Made by a program: the position numbers and the translations under genes. Source: DASVBE01 sp963770375 (GTDB lineage: Bacteria; Actinomycetota; Actinomycetes; Streptosporangiales; Streptosporangiaceae). From it: a stretch of DNA of 64,000 nucleotides. Position 1 is the first letter of the stretch; every line of letters begins with the position of its first letter. Below, one piece after another: positions 1 to 8,583 of this stretch. Below the pieces are notes generated by a model. It saw nothing but the letters and a program-made list of their open reading frames with translations. It had not been told where the DNA came from and made no database searches. The stretch covers positions 190,156 through 254,155 of the forward strand of contig CAVYPM010000008.1 of NCBI GenBank assembly GCA_963770375.1. The letters are read 5' to 3'.

Positions 1-2
1 CC

Positions 3-1154
3 CGCCGCGACGTGGCCATCGCCAAGGAGCTGAAACGGCTCCGTCCCGAACTTGAGATCGACTGGCTGGCTCAGCACCCGGTGACCGCCGTGCTCGATGC
101 CGAGGGCGAGCACATCCACCCCGCCAGCCGGTGGCTGGCCAGCGAATCCGCACACGTCGCCGCCGAGGCGGCCGGGCACGATCTGCACTGCTTCCAGGCG
201 CTGCGCCGGATGGACGAGATCCTGGTGGCCAACTTCATGGTGTTCCAGGAGGTCGTCGAGGAAGGCTGCTACGACCTGGTCATCGGAGACGAAGCCTGGG
301 ACGTCGACTACTACTGGCACGAGAACCCGGAGCTGAAACGCGGCCAGAACGTGTGGCTCACCGATTTCGTCGGCTACCTGCCGATGCCCGACGGCGGGGA
401 CAGGGAAGCCTTCCTGACCACTGACTACAACGCCGAGATGATCGAGCACATCGACCGCTACCCGTGGATCCGGGACCGGGCCATCTTCGTCGGGAACGAC
501 GAGGACATCGTGCCGGGCACCTTCGGCGGGAGCCTGCCAGCCATCAGGGACTGGACCACGCGGCACTTCTCCTACTCCGGCTACATCACCGGCTTCACGC
601 CACCCAAGCCCGATGAGGTGGCACCGCTCCGCTCCCGGCTGGGATACCGCGACGACGAGCTGGTCTGCGTGGTCGCCGTCGGCGGCAGCGGCGTCGGCCG
701 GTCCCTGATCGAGAAGGTCGTCGCCGCCTACCCGCTGGCCAAGAAGGCCGTGCCGGAGCTGCGGATGGTCGTGGTGACCGGCCCCCGCATCGATCCGGCG
801 GACTTCCCCCAGCGCGCCGGCCTTGATCTGCACGGCTACGTCCACCGGCTCTACGAGCATCTGTGCGTCTGCGACCTCGCCATCGTCCAGGGCGGGCTGA
901 CCACCACCATGGAGCTGACTGCCGCCCGGCGCCCGTTCCTCTACTTCCCGCTCGGGCACCACTTCGAGCAGAACTTCCACGTCCGTCACCGGCTCGACCG
1001 CTACGGCGCCGGCCAGTACATGGACTACGCCACCACCGACCCCGACCTCATCGCCGCCCGCATCACCGAACTGGCCGGAAAGCCCGTCAGCTACCGCGAC
1101 GTCGAGACCGACGGTGCGGCCCGCGCCGCCCAGCTCATCGCCGAACTCATCTAG
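3..1154 (+). CDS. Glycosyltransferase, MurG/GT28-like C-terminal fold (5' end missing)
   Basis: The frame is open from the first complete codon, so the gene starts left of the window and its N-terminus is missing; the GTG at 12 is probably internal, because the RRDVAIAKEL context looks like the first helix of a nucleotide-sugar glycosyltransferase. About 380 residues are visible. The C-terminal half carries a glycine-rich VAVGGSGVGRSL turn and a VQGGLTTTMELTAARRPFL segment, which matches the sugar-nucleotide binding region of MurG/MGT-type transferases (family knowledge). It probably transfers a sugar to a small acceptor in the cytoplasm; the acceptor is unknown. It lies about 100 bases upstream of the OsmC gene, separated by a hairpin, so it may be a separate transcript. 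Confidence 0.65.
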   Translation, partial: RRDVAIAKELKRLRPELEIDWLAQHPVTAVLDAEGEHIHPASRWLASESAHVAAEAAGHDLHCFQALRRMDEILVANFMVFQEVVEEGCYDLVIGDEAWDVDYYWHENPELKRGQNVWLTDFVGYLPMPDGGDREAFLTTDYNAEMIEHIDRYPWIRDRAIFVGNDEDIVPGTFGGSLPAIRDWTTRHFSYSGYITGFTPPKPDEVAPLRSRLGYRDDELVCVVAVGGSGVGRSLIEKVVAAYPLAKKAVPELRMVVVTGPRIDPADFPQRAGLDLHGYVHRLYEHLCVCDLAIVQGGLTTTMELTAARRPFLYFPLGHHFEQNFHVRHRLDRYGAGQYMDYATTDPDLIAARITELAGKPVSYRDVETDGAARAAQLIAELI

Positions 1155-1173
1155 AAGCCAGCCCCTTGTATCA

Positions 1174-1189
1174 CCGGACACCCGTCCGG
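1174..1189 (+). terminator. Short hairpin after the glycosyltransferase
   Basis: Perfect 6-bp stem CCGGAC/GTCCGG with a four-base loop, 19 bases after the stop codon. There is no T-run, as is common in actinomycetes. It could be a weak terminator or an RNA processing structure. Confidence 0.35.
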
Positions 1190-1200
1190 CTCTGCACAGT

Positions 1201-1219
1201 AGATCGGTCGGTCGATCGA
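1201..1219. promoter_or_regulatory. Imperfect palindrome, possible operator upstream of osmC-like gene
   Basis: GATCGGTCGGTCGATC (1202-1217) matches its own reverse complement at 12 of 16 positions and contains a repeated CGGT element, similar in style to TetR-family operators. It lies about 40 bases before the OsmC start. No TetR gene is present in the window, so this is only a candidate. Confidence 0.25.
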
Positions 1220-1256
1220 ATTAAGACCGGCATCCATCAAGAGAGGAACCAAGAAA

Positions 1257-1817
1257 ATGACCGCAACCGAGATCCCCGTCGACAACGGCGTCAACGTCGA
1301 AGCGCTGCTCGGCGTCCGCTCAGCCCTGCCCAGCACCCCGGACATCGCCAAGTTCCAGTGGCGTTCGACGGTGTCGTGGGTCAACGGCACGCACAGCCGC
1401 TCCGATGTCGAGACGTTCTACGGCTTCGGCGAGGAGCAGCAGCACCACACGACCTTCAGCTACGACGCCGACCACCCGCTGCAGTTCGCCGCCAAGGACC
1501 AGGGCGTCACCCCGGTGGAGTACGTCCTGGTCGGCCTCGGCAGCTGCCTGACCGCCGGGATAGCCGCCGTGGCCCAGCAGCGGTCGATCCAGCTGCGCTC
1601 GGTACGGGCCACCCTGGCCGCCGAGATGGACCTGCACGGGATCCTGGGCGCCGACCCCGATGTCCGCAACGGCTTCAGCGGGGTCACCGTCAGCTACCAG
1701 ATCGACGCCGACGCCACCGCCGAGGAGATCCAGGCGCTGGTCGCCCAGTCGCAGAAGCGCTCCGCCGTCTACGACATCATCACCAACCCGACCAGCGTCA
1801 CCGTCAACGTCGGCTGA
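1257..1817 (+). CDS. OsmC family protein (organic peroxide/stress related)
   Basis: This 186-residue protein starts at ATG 1257 behind a GAGAGGAA ribosome-binding site. It carries the OsmC core: a substrate-facing beta-strand region (FSYDADHPLQFAAKDQG), then the helix PVEYVLVGLGSCLTAGIAAV holding the first conserved cysteine, and a C-terminal SAVYDIITNPTSVTVNVG segment. In peroxide-reducing OsmC/Ohr members a second cysteine near the C-terminal helix completes the redox pair; here the equivalent stretch KRSAVYDI has none, so classical peroxidase activity is doubtful. It is the first gene of a packed plus-strand run and the flavin oxidoreductase begins 30 bases later. A stress or thiol-related role in the cytoplasm is inferred. 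Confidence 0.85.
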   Translation: MTATEIPVDNGVNVEALLGVRSALPSTPDIAKFQWRSTVSWVNGTHSRSDVETFYGFGEEQQHHTTFSYDADHPLQFAAKDQGVTPVEYVLVGLGSCLTAGIAAVAQQRSIQLRSVRATLAAEMDLHGILGADPDVRNGFSGVTVSYQIDADATAEEIQALVAQSQKRSAVYDIITNPTSVTVNVG

Positions 1818-1847
1818 TCCGGTCCAGGCAAGCAGGGAGGAGCAGCC

Positions 1848-3081
1848 GTGCCGAGTACAACCACCGTGATTATCGGTGCTGGCCACTGCGGGCTGGCCAT
1901 GAGCGCCTGCCTTACCGCGCGTTCGATCGACCACGTCATCCTCGAACGCGCAGAGGTAGCGAACTCGTGGCGCACGCAGCGGTGGGACTCGCTGCGGCTG
2001 CTCACCCCGAACTGGATGACCCGGCTGCCCGGATATCAGTACCGCGGCGCCGACCCGGACGGCTACCTCAGCGCACGGGAAGTCGCGGCGATGCTCACGG
2101 ACTACGCCCAGCGCATCCGCGGCGCCGGTACGGACCGGCACGACGGTGACCTCGGTCCGGGCGGCCGGAGGCGGCTTCGTCGTGCGAACCGACCAGGGCG
2201 TCTGGCACGCGCCGACGGTGGTTCTGGCCTGCGGGGGTGCCACGTTGCCCGCGGTGCCGGGGCTGGCGCGGCTGGTGCCGGCCGGAATCTCCTCGGTCAC
2301 CCCGGCGGGCTACCGCAGCCCCGGCGAGCTGCCCCCGGGCGGTGTCCTGGTGGTCGGCGCCTCGGCCAGCGGGGTCCAGCTCGCCGACGAGCTGCACCGC
2401 TCCGGGCGCCCGGTCACACTCGCCGTCGGCGAGCACGTCCGCATGCCGCGTACCTACCGCGGCCGGGACATCCTGTGGTGGCTGGACGCCGCCGGGGTGC
2501 TGGACCAGCGCTACGACGAGGTTGATGACCTGGTGCGGGCGCGGAATGTGCCCTCGATGCAGCTGGTGGGCACGCCGGGCCGAACGGTCGACCTGAACGC
2601 CCTGAGCTCTGCCGGAGTGCGGCTGGCCGGCCGCCTGGCCGGGATCCAGGACGGGGTCGCCCAGTTCTCCGGCTCCCTGCCCAACGTGTGCGCGCTGGCC
2701 GACCTGAAGCTAGGGCGGCTGCTGGACACGATCGACGCCTGGGCAGGGACCGCTGGTGAGCGGTTCGCGCCCACGGCCGTGCGCGCCGCGCCGCTGGGCC
2801 TGGACCTGCGCTCGGGCGAGATCAGCACGATCGTCTGGGCGACCGGATACCGGCCTGATCTGTCCTGGCTGCATGTCCCGGTGCTGGACCGCAAGGGCCG
2901 GATCGTCCACGACGGCGGTGCGACAGCCAGCCCGGGCCTGTATGTGATCGGCATGCCGTTCCTGCGCCGCCGCAAGTCAACCCTGATAGACGGCGCGGCC
3001 CGCGACGCCGCCGAGCTGACCGCGCATCTCGCCGGCCACCTCGACGCACTCGCCGGCCGCCGCGAAAGGAACGCCTCATGA
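1848..3081 (+). pseudogene. Flavin-dependent monooxygenase / FAD-NAD(P) oxidoreductase, frameshifted
   Basis: Two frames together encode about 410 residues of a CzcO/TrkA-like flavoprotein. The N-terminal part, from GTG 1848, has the FAD-binding Rossmann motif VIIGAGHCGLAMS and the family segment WDSLRLLTPNWMTRLPG. Around base 2119 the reading frame jumps forward by one base, apparently one extra G in CGCGGCGCC, and continues as APVRTGTTVTSV with a second Rossmann motif VLVVGASASGVQLADEL and the late IVWATGYRPDL motif. The end overlaps the NTF2-like start by four bases (ATGA type), which indicates translational coupling. It probably oxidises a small substrate with NAD(P)H and oxygen. The break may be a sequencing indel or true inactivation. 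Confidence 0.75.
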
Positions 3082-3466
3082 ACGAGCACCCCCTGGCCAC
3101 AGCGATATCCACGGCCGTGGCCAGCCGCGACAGCGCCGCGCTGGCCGCCGCGGTCACCGGCACCGTCCGGCTGCGGGCGCTGCTGCCCGGCGGCCCGATC
3201 CAGGCGCAGGGCCGCGACCCCGTCGTGGCCTGCTTCGGCGGGTGGTTCGCCGACTTTGACACCGTCGAGCTGGTGGAATCAGCCGGCGAGGCGGTGGCCG
3301 ACCGGCTGCTGATCCACTACCGGCTGAACGTGACCCGGCGCGGCACCCGCTGGACCTGCACCCAGACCTCAGTCTGCAAGACCAGACAACGGCCAGCTGG
3401 CCACCATCGACCTGCTCTGCTCAGGCTTCCGCGAGATCAAGCCGACCAAGATACCCAACCCGGCAC
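3078..3466 (+). pseudogene. NTF2-like (SnoaL-type) small protein, frameshifted
   Basis: The start ATG 3078 overlaps the oxidoreductase stop and follows GAAAGGA. The first ~100 residues form an NTF2-like cone-fold pattern: an N-terminal helix, a CFGGWFADFDTVELVE strand region and LLIHYRLNVTRRGTRWTCTQTSVC. At about 3384 an extra A shifts the frame; reading on one frame later restores DNGQLATIDLLCSGFREI, a sensible last strand. No stop follows in that frame before the P450 coding region, so at least one more base difference exists near 3467-3480. Such proteins act as small hydrolase/isomerase partners or as accessory proteins; its place between an oxidoreductase and a P450 suggests a role in the same pathway. 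Substrate unknown. Confidence 0.6.
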
Positions 3467-3481
3467 TGAACGCGTGGGGCG

Positions 3482-4678
3482 ATCTACGACCTGGACAACC
3501 CCTACCCGCTGTTCGCGCAGGTTCAGGCGGACGGCCCGGTGCACGAGGTGACGCTCGCCGACGGGCACCGCGCGTGGCTGATCGTCGGTCACGAGGAGGC
3601 GAAGGCCGCTCTCACCCACGCCGCCCTGTCCAAGGACATGCACGCCGCACTCGCCCGCGACGGGGCGGTGGTCGCCGAGGGCCTGCCCGGACCCGCCTTC
3701 GCCCGGCACATGCTCAGCGTCGACCCGCCCGACCATACCCGGCTGCGCCGGCTGGCCTCGGCTGCCTTCAGCCGGCCACGGATCGCGGCCCTCCGGCCAC
3801 GTGTCCAGGCGATCGTCGACGGGCTGCTGGACGACCTCGAGGCCGCCGGCGGCGACGGTGCCGTCGACCTGGTCAAGGGCTTCGCTTTCCCGCTGCCGTT
3901 CACCGTGATCAGCGAACTGCTCGGCGTCCCTGAACCAGACCGGGATCAGCTCGGGAGCTGGTTCATCACGCTGCTCACACCGTCGTCGGCGCCCGAGCCG
4001 CAGGCCGAGGCCGTGGCGGCCTCGGCGAACATCGTGCAGTATCTGACTGAGCTGCTCGCCCGCAAGCGCGCCGCCCCCGGCCAGGACCTGGTCACCGACC
4101 TGGTCCGCGCGGCCGATCAGGACGGCGCGCTGTCCGAGCAGGAGATGCTCTCCACGATCTTCCAGCTGGTCGTCGCCGGGCACGACACCACGACCAGCCT
4201 CATCGGCAACGGCACCGTGGCGCTGCTGCGCACCCCCAGCAGCGCGACGCACTCGTCGCCGACCCGGCCCTGATACCGCACGCGATCGAGGAAATCCTGC
4301 GCTGGGACGCACCCGGTGCCCCACTCGACGTTCAGGTACACCACCCAGGACGTCACCCTCGGCGGCACCCTCATTCCCGCCTACAGCCAGGTCATCATCT
4401 CCCTGGCCGCCGCCAACCGCGACCCAGCCCGCTACCCCGGCCCCCAGGCACTCGACATCACCCGCACCGACACCAGCCACCTGGCCTTCGGCCACGGCAT
4501 CCACCACTGCCTCGGAGCCCGGCTGGCCCGGCTCGAGGGCCTCATAGCATTCACCACCCTGCTCACCCGCTTCCCCGCCATGCAGCTCGCCGTCCCACGA
4601 TCAGCACTGCGCTGGGGCCACGGCGACGGGCTGGTCCTGCGGGGCCTGACCGAACTGCCGGTCATCCTCCGCCCGTAA
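3482..4678 (+). pseudogene. Cytochrome P450, frameshifted
   Basis: About 398 residues of a bacterial class I P450 are spread over three frame segments. It opens with IYDLDNPYPLFAQVQADGPV; the in-frame stop at 3467-3469 lies just upstream and no start codon can be read in between, so the true start is uncertain. The I-helix oxygen-activation motif AGHDTTTS is in the first segment. A missing C near 4231 moves the frame to one containing the K-helix ExxR (EEILRWD), and an extra C near 4313 moves it back. The last segment carries the heme-ligand loop FGHGIHHCLGARLAR with its cysteine. All key residues exist, so loss may be recent or a sequence error. It needs ferredoxin partners not seen here. 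Confidence 0.8.
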
Positions 4679-4709
4679 TGGTGATCGCGGAGGGTAGGAG
4701 TTCTGCGTG

Positions 4710-5633
4710 ATGAATGAGCAGACACGGGCGCGTTACCCGGACGAGTCCGGCTACGTCCAGCGCGATGGGGTGCAGGTCTACTACGAGGCCTACGGCGCGG
4801 GCGAACCCGCCATCTTGTTCCTGCCAACCTGGGAAATCGTCCACTCCCGGGCCTGGAAGTTCCAGATTCCCTACTTCGCCCGGCATGGCCGGGTGGTGAC
4901 GTTCGACCGGCGCGGCAACGGGCGTTCCGGCCGCCCGCTCGACGTGGCCGCCTATGACCGGCGGGCAGCAGTCGGCGATGCGCTCGCAGTGCTGGACAGA
5001 GCTCACGCCGAGCGCGTGACCGTCGTGTCGTGGTGCGGCGCCGGGGACGATCTGATCCTCGCCGCCGAGCATCCCGGGCGGGTCGCGGGCCTGGTGCTGA
5101 TCGCGCCCGATCTGCTGCTGACCGACGACCCCGCCGACGAGGAAGGCCCCTACCCCTTCGACCAGGAGCTGGTGACCCAGGAGGGCTGGGCGAAGTGGAA
5201 TCGCCACTACTTTCTCCGCGACTGGCCCGGGTTCGTGGAGTTCTTCTTCACCCAGACGTTCACCGAGCCGCACTCGACCAAGCAGACCGAAGATGCGATC
5301 GGGTGGGCCTTGCAGACCGATCCGCAGACGATCGTCCGCGGAATGGACGCGGAATGGACCAACGACCGGGACAGCATCGTGCGGCTCGGCGCGCAAGTGC
5401 GCTGCCCGACCCTGGTCATCCAGGGATCACAGGACGCGGTCGTGGGACCTGCGCGCGGGGCTGCCGTGGCCGACGCCATTCCGCATGCGCAGCTGATCAC
5501 GCTCGAAGGCTGCGGCCACGCACCACACCTGCGCGACCCTGTGATCACCAACCTCCTCATCCGGCACTACGTATCCGGCCTGGGAAAACCGGTTGCTTCC
5601 GGCCGTGACATACGTGCTGAATACTCCGCATGA
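4710..5633 (+). CDS. Alpha/beta hydrolase with a cysteine at the nucleophile position
   Basis: A 307-residue alpha/beta-fold hydrolase. ATG 4710 is chosen over GTG 4707 because GGTAGGAG ends nine bases upstream. The nucleophile elbow reads VVSWCGAGDD, so the residue where serine is usual is cysteine, as in dienelactone hydrolases. The acid is likely the aspartate of GSQDAVVGP and the histidine that of GCGHAPHLRDP. The oxyanion region is FLPTWEIVHSRAW. The stop overlaps the next start (ATGA), so it is coupled to the beta-lactamase-like gene. It probably cleaves an ester or related bond in the pathway served by the upstream oxidases; the substrate is unknown. Confidence 0.8.
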   Translation: MNEQTRARYPDESGYVQRDGVQVYYEAYGAGEPAILFLPTWEIVHSRAWKFQIPYFARHGRVVTFDRRGNGRSGRPLDVAAYDRRAAVGDALAVLDRAHAERVTVVSWCGAGDDLILAAEHPGRVAGLVLIAPDLLLTDDPADEEGPYPFDQELVTQEGWAKWNRHYFLRDWPGFVEFFFTQTFTEPHSTKQTEDAIGWALQTDPQTIVRGMDAEWTNDRDSIVRLGAQVRCPTLVIQGSQDAVVGPARGAAVADAIPHAQLITLEGCGHAPHLRDPVITNLLIRHYVSGLGKPVASGRDIRAEYSA

Positions 5634-6734
5634 CAGACATTCAGGGCTCTTACGATGAGCTCTTCTCCGCCGTGCCCAGCGCGCTGGCCGGGCTGCTGAA
5701 CGACGGGGACACGGGTGGCTCGGTTGCCGTTCTTCGTGGACGGCGAGCCGGTCGTGGACGTCTGGGGCGGGTTCGCCGACGCGGACCGCACGGTTCCCTG
5801 GCAGCAGGACACGATCGTCCTTGTGTATTCGGTCACCAAGACCATGACCGCGCTGTGCGCGCTGATGCTGGCCGACCGCGGCGAGCTCGACCTGGACGCA
5901 CCGGTCAGCCGGTACTGGCCGGAGTTCGCCGCGGCGGGCAAGGAAAAGGTGCTGGTGCGGCACCTGCTCGGGCACACCGCGGGCCTGCCCCACTGGGACG
6001 GGCCGGTCGAGGAAATCTACGACTGGCCGGCCGCCACGGCACGTCTGGCCGCCACGGCCCCCCTGTGGGAACCGGGAACCGAGGCCGGATACCACTCGCT
6101 GACCCAGGGGTTCCTGGTGGGCGAGGTCATCCGCCGGATCACCGGCCAGACCGTGGCCGGCTTCTTCGCCGCGGAGGTGGCCGGGCCGCTCGGGGCCGAC
6201 TTCCGCATCGGGCTGCCCGCCGAGCATGACCACCGGGTGGCGGCCACGGTCCCGCCGCCAGGCCGCGATGAGGACTACGCCGCCAGCTCGGCCGCCCCCA
6301 GCGATGCGCCTCCCCCGCCGGGCACCACCCTCCGGGTCCGTGACGGGAACAGCGTCGCCTGGCGCCGCGCGCAGAACCCCGCGGTGGGCGGGTACGGCAA
6401 CGCCCGCTCGGTCGCCCTCGTGCAGTCGGTGATGGCCTGCGGGGGCGCGGTGCGCGGACGGCGGCTGCTGTCGCAGGCCGGCTGTGACCGCGTCACGGAG
6501 GAGCAGGGCGTGGACAGCCTCCTGGGCGTGCCCGTCCACTGGGGCCTGGGCTACGCGCTGTTCGGCAGCAACTACGGGTGGGGCGGCTGGGGCGGGTCCA
6601 TCGTCATGGTCGACCCCGGTGAACGCATGGCGGTGGCGTACGTGACGAACCAGATGCGCGAGCCCGCCGACGACACCCGGGGGCTGGAGATCATCACGAC
6701 CGCCTACGAGGGGCTCCAGGGCCTGCGGGCCTGA
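5630..6734 (+). pseudogene. Serine hydrolase, class C beta-lactamase/esterase family, frameshifted near its start
   Basis: ATG 5630 overlaps the upstream stop. The first 33 residues (MTDIQGSYDELFSAVPSALA and on) and the remainder lie in different frames; one extra base around 5730 in GTTCTTCG separates them. The main frame shows the SxxK catalytic motif in LVYSVTKTMTALCALM, the following HLLGHTAGLP block typical of EstB/class C-like esterases, a candidate YxS/N-type motif at EAGYHSLTQGFLVGEV, and a late GWGGSIVMVD segment. The total of about 368 residues is normal for the family. No clear signal peptide is visible, so a cytoplasmic esterase is more likely than a secreted lactamase. An internal ATG at 5715 could still make a shortened protein. 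Confidence 0.75.
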
Positions 6735-6990
6735 TCCGCCGGGTCAGGCCCGCGCCTCGCACGACGATGGGCACATCGCTCCACGTCCGGATGCGCCGGC
6801 ACACCGCCAGCCCGTCCTGGTCCGGCAGGCCCAGGTCGAGCACGATCACCTCAGGCGCGCGGATGGCCACCTGGCCGAGCCCGTCGGCGCCGGTCTGCGC
6901 GGTCCAGACCTCGTGGCCAAGGGCCGTCAGCCCCACGCTGCAGACGCCCAGCAGGTCCGGGTCGTCGTCAACGATGAGAATCCTGGGCAA
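6694..6990 (-). pseudogene. KdpE-like response regulator, truncated after the receiver beta-4 strand
   Basis: The receiver domain starts with LPRILIVDDDPDLL, most simply from TTG 6990 inside the kinase 3' end (23-base overlap). The phospho-acceptor aspartate is in VIVLDLGLPDQDGLAV. Homology runs to WSDVPIVV and then stops abruptly at about base 6765. The remaining residues (RGAGLTRRIRPAGPGAP) are simply the antisense of the neighbouring hydrolase terminator and 3' end. The conserved lysine, the last receiver strand and the whole winged-helix DNA-binding domain are absent. The product could not regulate transcription as KdpE does. The cut coincides with the end of the convergent operon, so a rearrangement is inferred. 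Confidence 0.75.
6727..6751 (+). terminator. Hairpin terminator overlapping the hydrolase stop codon
   Basis: Perfect 8-bp stem GGGCCTGA/TCAGGCCC with a nine-base loop. The stop codon 6732-6734 is part of the left arm. The opposing response-regulator reading frame also runs through it, and this hairpin marks the join between two gene blocks. Confidence 0.5.
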
Positions 6991-8536
6991 GCTCCCGCTC
7001 CCCTCCCTCCCGCTCGTCCGCGACGCTGGCGGCGGCGGGCAGCGTGAAGCAGAACCGTGCACCGCCACCGGGCGCATCCTCCACCCAGATGCGCTGCCCG
7101 TGGGCCTCGACGAACGTCCTGGCGATGGTCAGGCCAAGACCCGCGCCCGCATCGTTGTCCCGCCGCACGAACATCGTGAAGATCTCATCGCGCTGGCTGG
7201 GGCTGACCCCGGGACCGTGGTCGGTCACCGAGACCTCGATGGTCTCCGGCCCGGCGAGCCGGGCGCCGACGGTGATCGGGGCGTCTTTCGGGCTGTGCCG
7301 GACCGCGTTGTGCACGAGGTTGCTGAGCACCCGGGTGATCAGCACGATGTCCACGTCGGCCGGCGGGAGGCCGTCCGCGAGCTGCACCTCCAGCGGGTGC
7401 CCGCGCAGCGCCGGGCCAAGGTCACTGGGCAGGCCGGCCAGCAGGTCGGCGACCTGGGTGAGGCTGCGCCGCGGTTCCAGCACCCCCGCCTGGATGCGGC
7501 TCATGTCCAGCAGGTTGGCCACCAGGTCCGCCAGCCGGTCGGCCTGCACGTCGATGAGCCGGGCCAGGCCCTGCCGGGCCTCAGCGGTGAGCTCGAGGCC
7601 GGGGTCGGCCAGCGTGGACGACGACGCCTTGACCGAGGCCAGCGGCGCGCGCAGGTCGTGCGCCACCGCGGCGACCAGCGTCCTCGCCAGCTGCGCCATC
7701 TCCTCGGTCAGCCGGGTCGCCAGTGCCTGCTCGCGCAGCTGGGCCCGTTCCACGGCGAGCGCGATCTGGTTGGCGAACAGCAGCAGCGGCTCACGCTCAC
7801 TGCGGCTGACCGCCGGGCCGGACAGGGCGAGCAGCCCGACCGGCCGCCCGGCGGCGGTGAGCGCGAGAAGCAGCAGGTCACCGGGCGGGTACGCGGGCCC
7901 GCCCGCGGCCTCCACGGTCCCCGGCGGTGGCGGCACGATCTGGCGCAGCTGCTCGGCGCTGAGCGGCTCGCCCGCGGCCGCGGCCACCTCGAGCCGGCCC
8001 GCCCTGGGCAGCAGCAGCGCGACCTGCTCCGCCCCGAACACCTCGGCGAGCGTGGTGACGATCGCCGGCAGCAGGTGCTCCACCGGCTTGTCCTCCAGCA
8101 GCAGGCCGGACACCGCGAACAGCTCCCGGAGTTCGGTGCCCAGCCGGCGTTCCTTGGCCCGGGCGGAGTTCATCCCGGCGACCACCATGGCGACGGGAAC
8201 CATCACCACCAGGTACACGCCGAGCGCGGCCCAGTTCTGCGGTGCTCCCACGGCCCAGGTGAGGTAGGGCGGGATGAAGAAGACGTCATAGACCAGGAAC
8301 CCGACGATCACGCTGATGACGCCCGCCGGGAAACCGCCCACAACCACGCCGATAACCACCGGCACGATCAGGATCAGCGCCGACGTGGCGACGGTCAGGC
8401 TGGCCCGCAGCGGCACCAGGGCCACGGTGAGCACCAGCATGCTGCCCAGGGCCGCCGCCGTGCCCGCGACGGTTCGCTTCAGCGCGGCCTTCCTGTCCCA
8501 GCCGGCCTCACCCTGCGCGCGCAGCAGCTTCGTCAT
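6968..8536 (-). CDS. Histidine kinase, KdpD-like C-terminal half (DUF4118 + GAF + HisKA + HATPase)
   Basis: A 522-residue sensor kinase from ATG 8536 (AGAGG upstream). Residues ~20-115 form four membrane helices with the DUF4118 signature VYDVFFIPPYLTWAVG. A GAF-like region follows (~140-270). The HisKA H-box is AVAAVAHDLRAPLASVKAS, the N-box NLVHNAVRHSP, and the ATP lid DHGPGV and GAGLGLTIA. Standard KdpD proteins begin with a KdpD nucleotide-binding domain plus a Usp domain. Here both are absent from this protein, and a separate Usp gene lies just upstream. The kinase looks intact, but its co-oriented regulator downstream is truncated, so its output must go elsewhere or is lost. Confidence 0.85.
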   Translation of the reverse strand: MTKLLRAQGEAGWDRKAALKRTVAGTAAALGSMLVLTVALVPLRASLTVATSALILIVPVVIGVVVGGFPAGVISVIVGFLVYDVFFIPPYLTWAVGAPQNWAALGVYLVVMVPVAMVVAGMNSARAKERRLGTELRELFAVSGLLLEDKPVEHLLPAIVTTLAEVFGAEQVALLLPRAGRLEVAAAAGEPLSAEQLRQIVPPPPGTVEAAGGPAYPPGDLLLLALTAAGRPVGLLALSGPAVSRSEREPLLLFANQIALAVERAQLREQALATRLTEEMAQLARTLVAAVAHDLRAPLASVKASSSTLADPGLELTAEARQGLARLIDVQADRLADLVANLLDMSRIQAGVLEPRRSLTQVADLLAGLPSDLGPALRGHPLEVQLADGLPPADVDIVLITRVLSNLVHNAVRHSPKDAPITVGARLAGPETIEVSVTDHGPGVSPSQRDEIFTMFVRRDNDAGAGLGLTIARTFVEAHGQRIWVEDAPGGGARFCFTLPAAASVADEREGGERELAQDSHR

Positions 8537-8583
8537 CGGTGACCTCTGAAGACCACCTTAGATTGACGAGTGCCAGGCGACGA

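Noticed and set aside
5630..6734. Antibiotic-resistance beta-lactamase
   Set aside because: SxxK with the HLLGHTAGLP block and lack of a signal peptide fit an esterase-like class C hydrolase rather than a secreted resistance enzyme.
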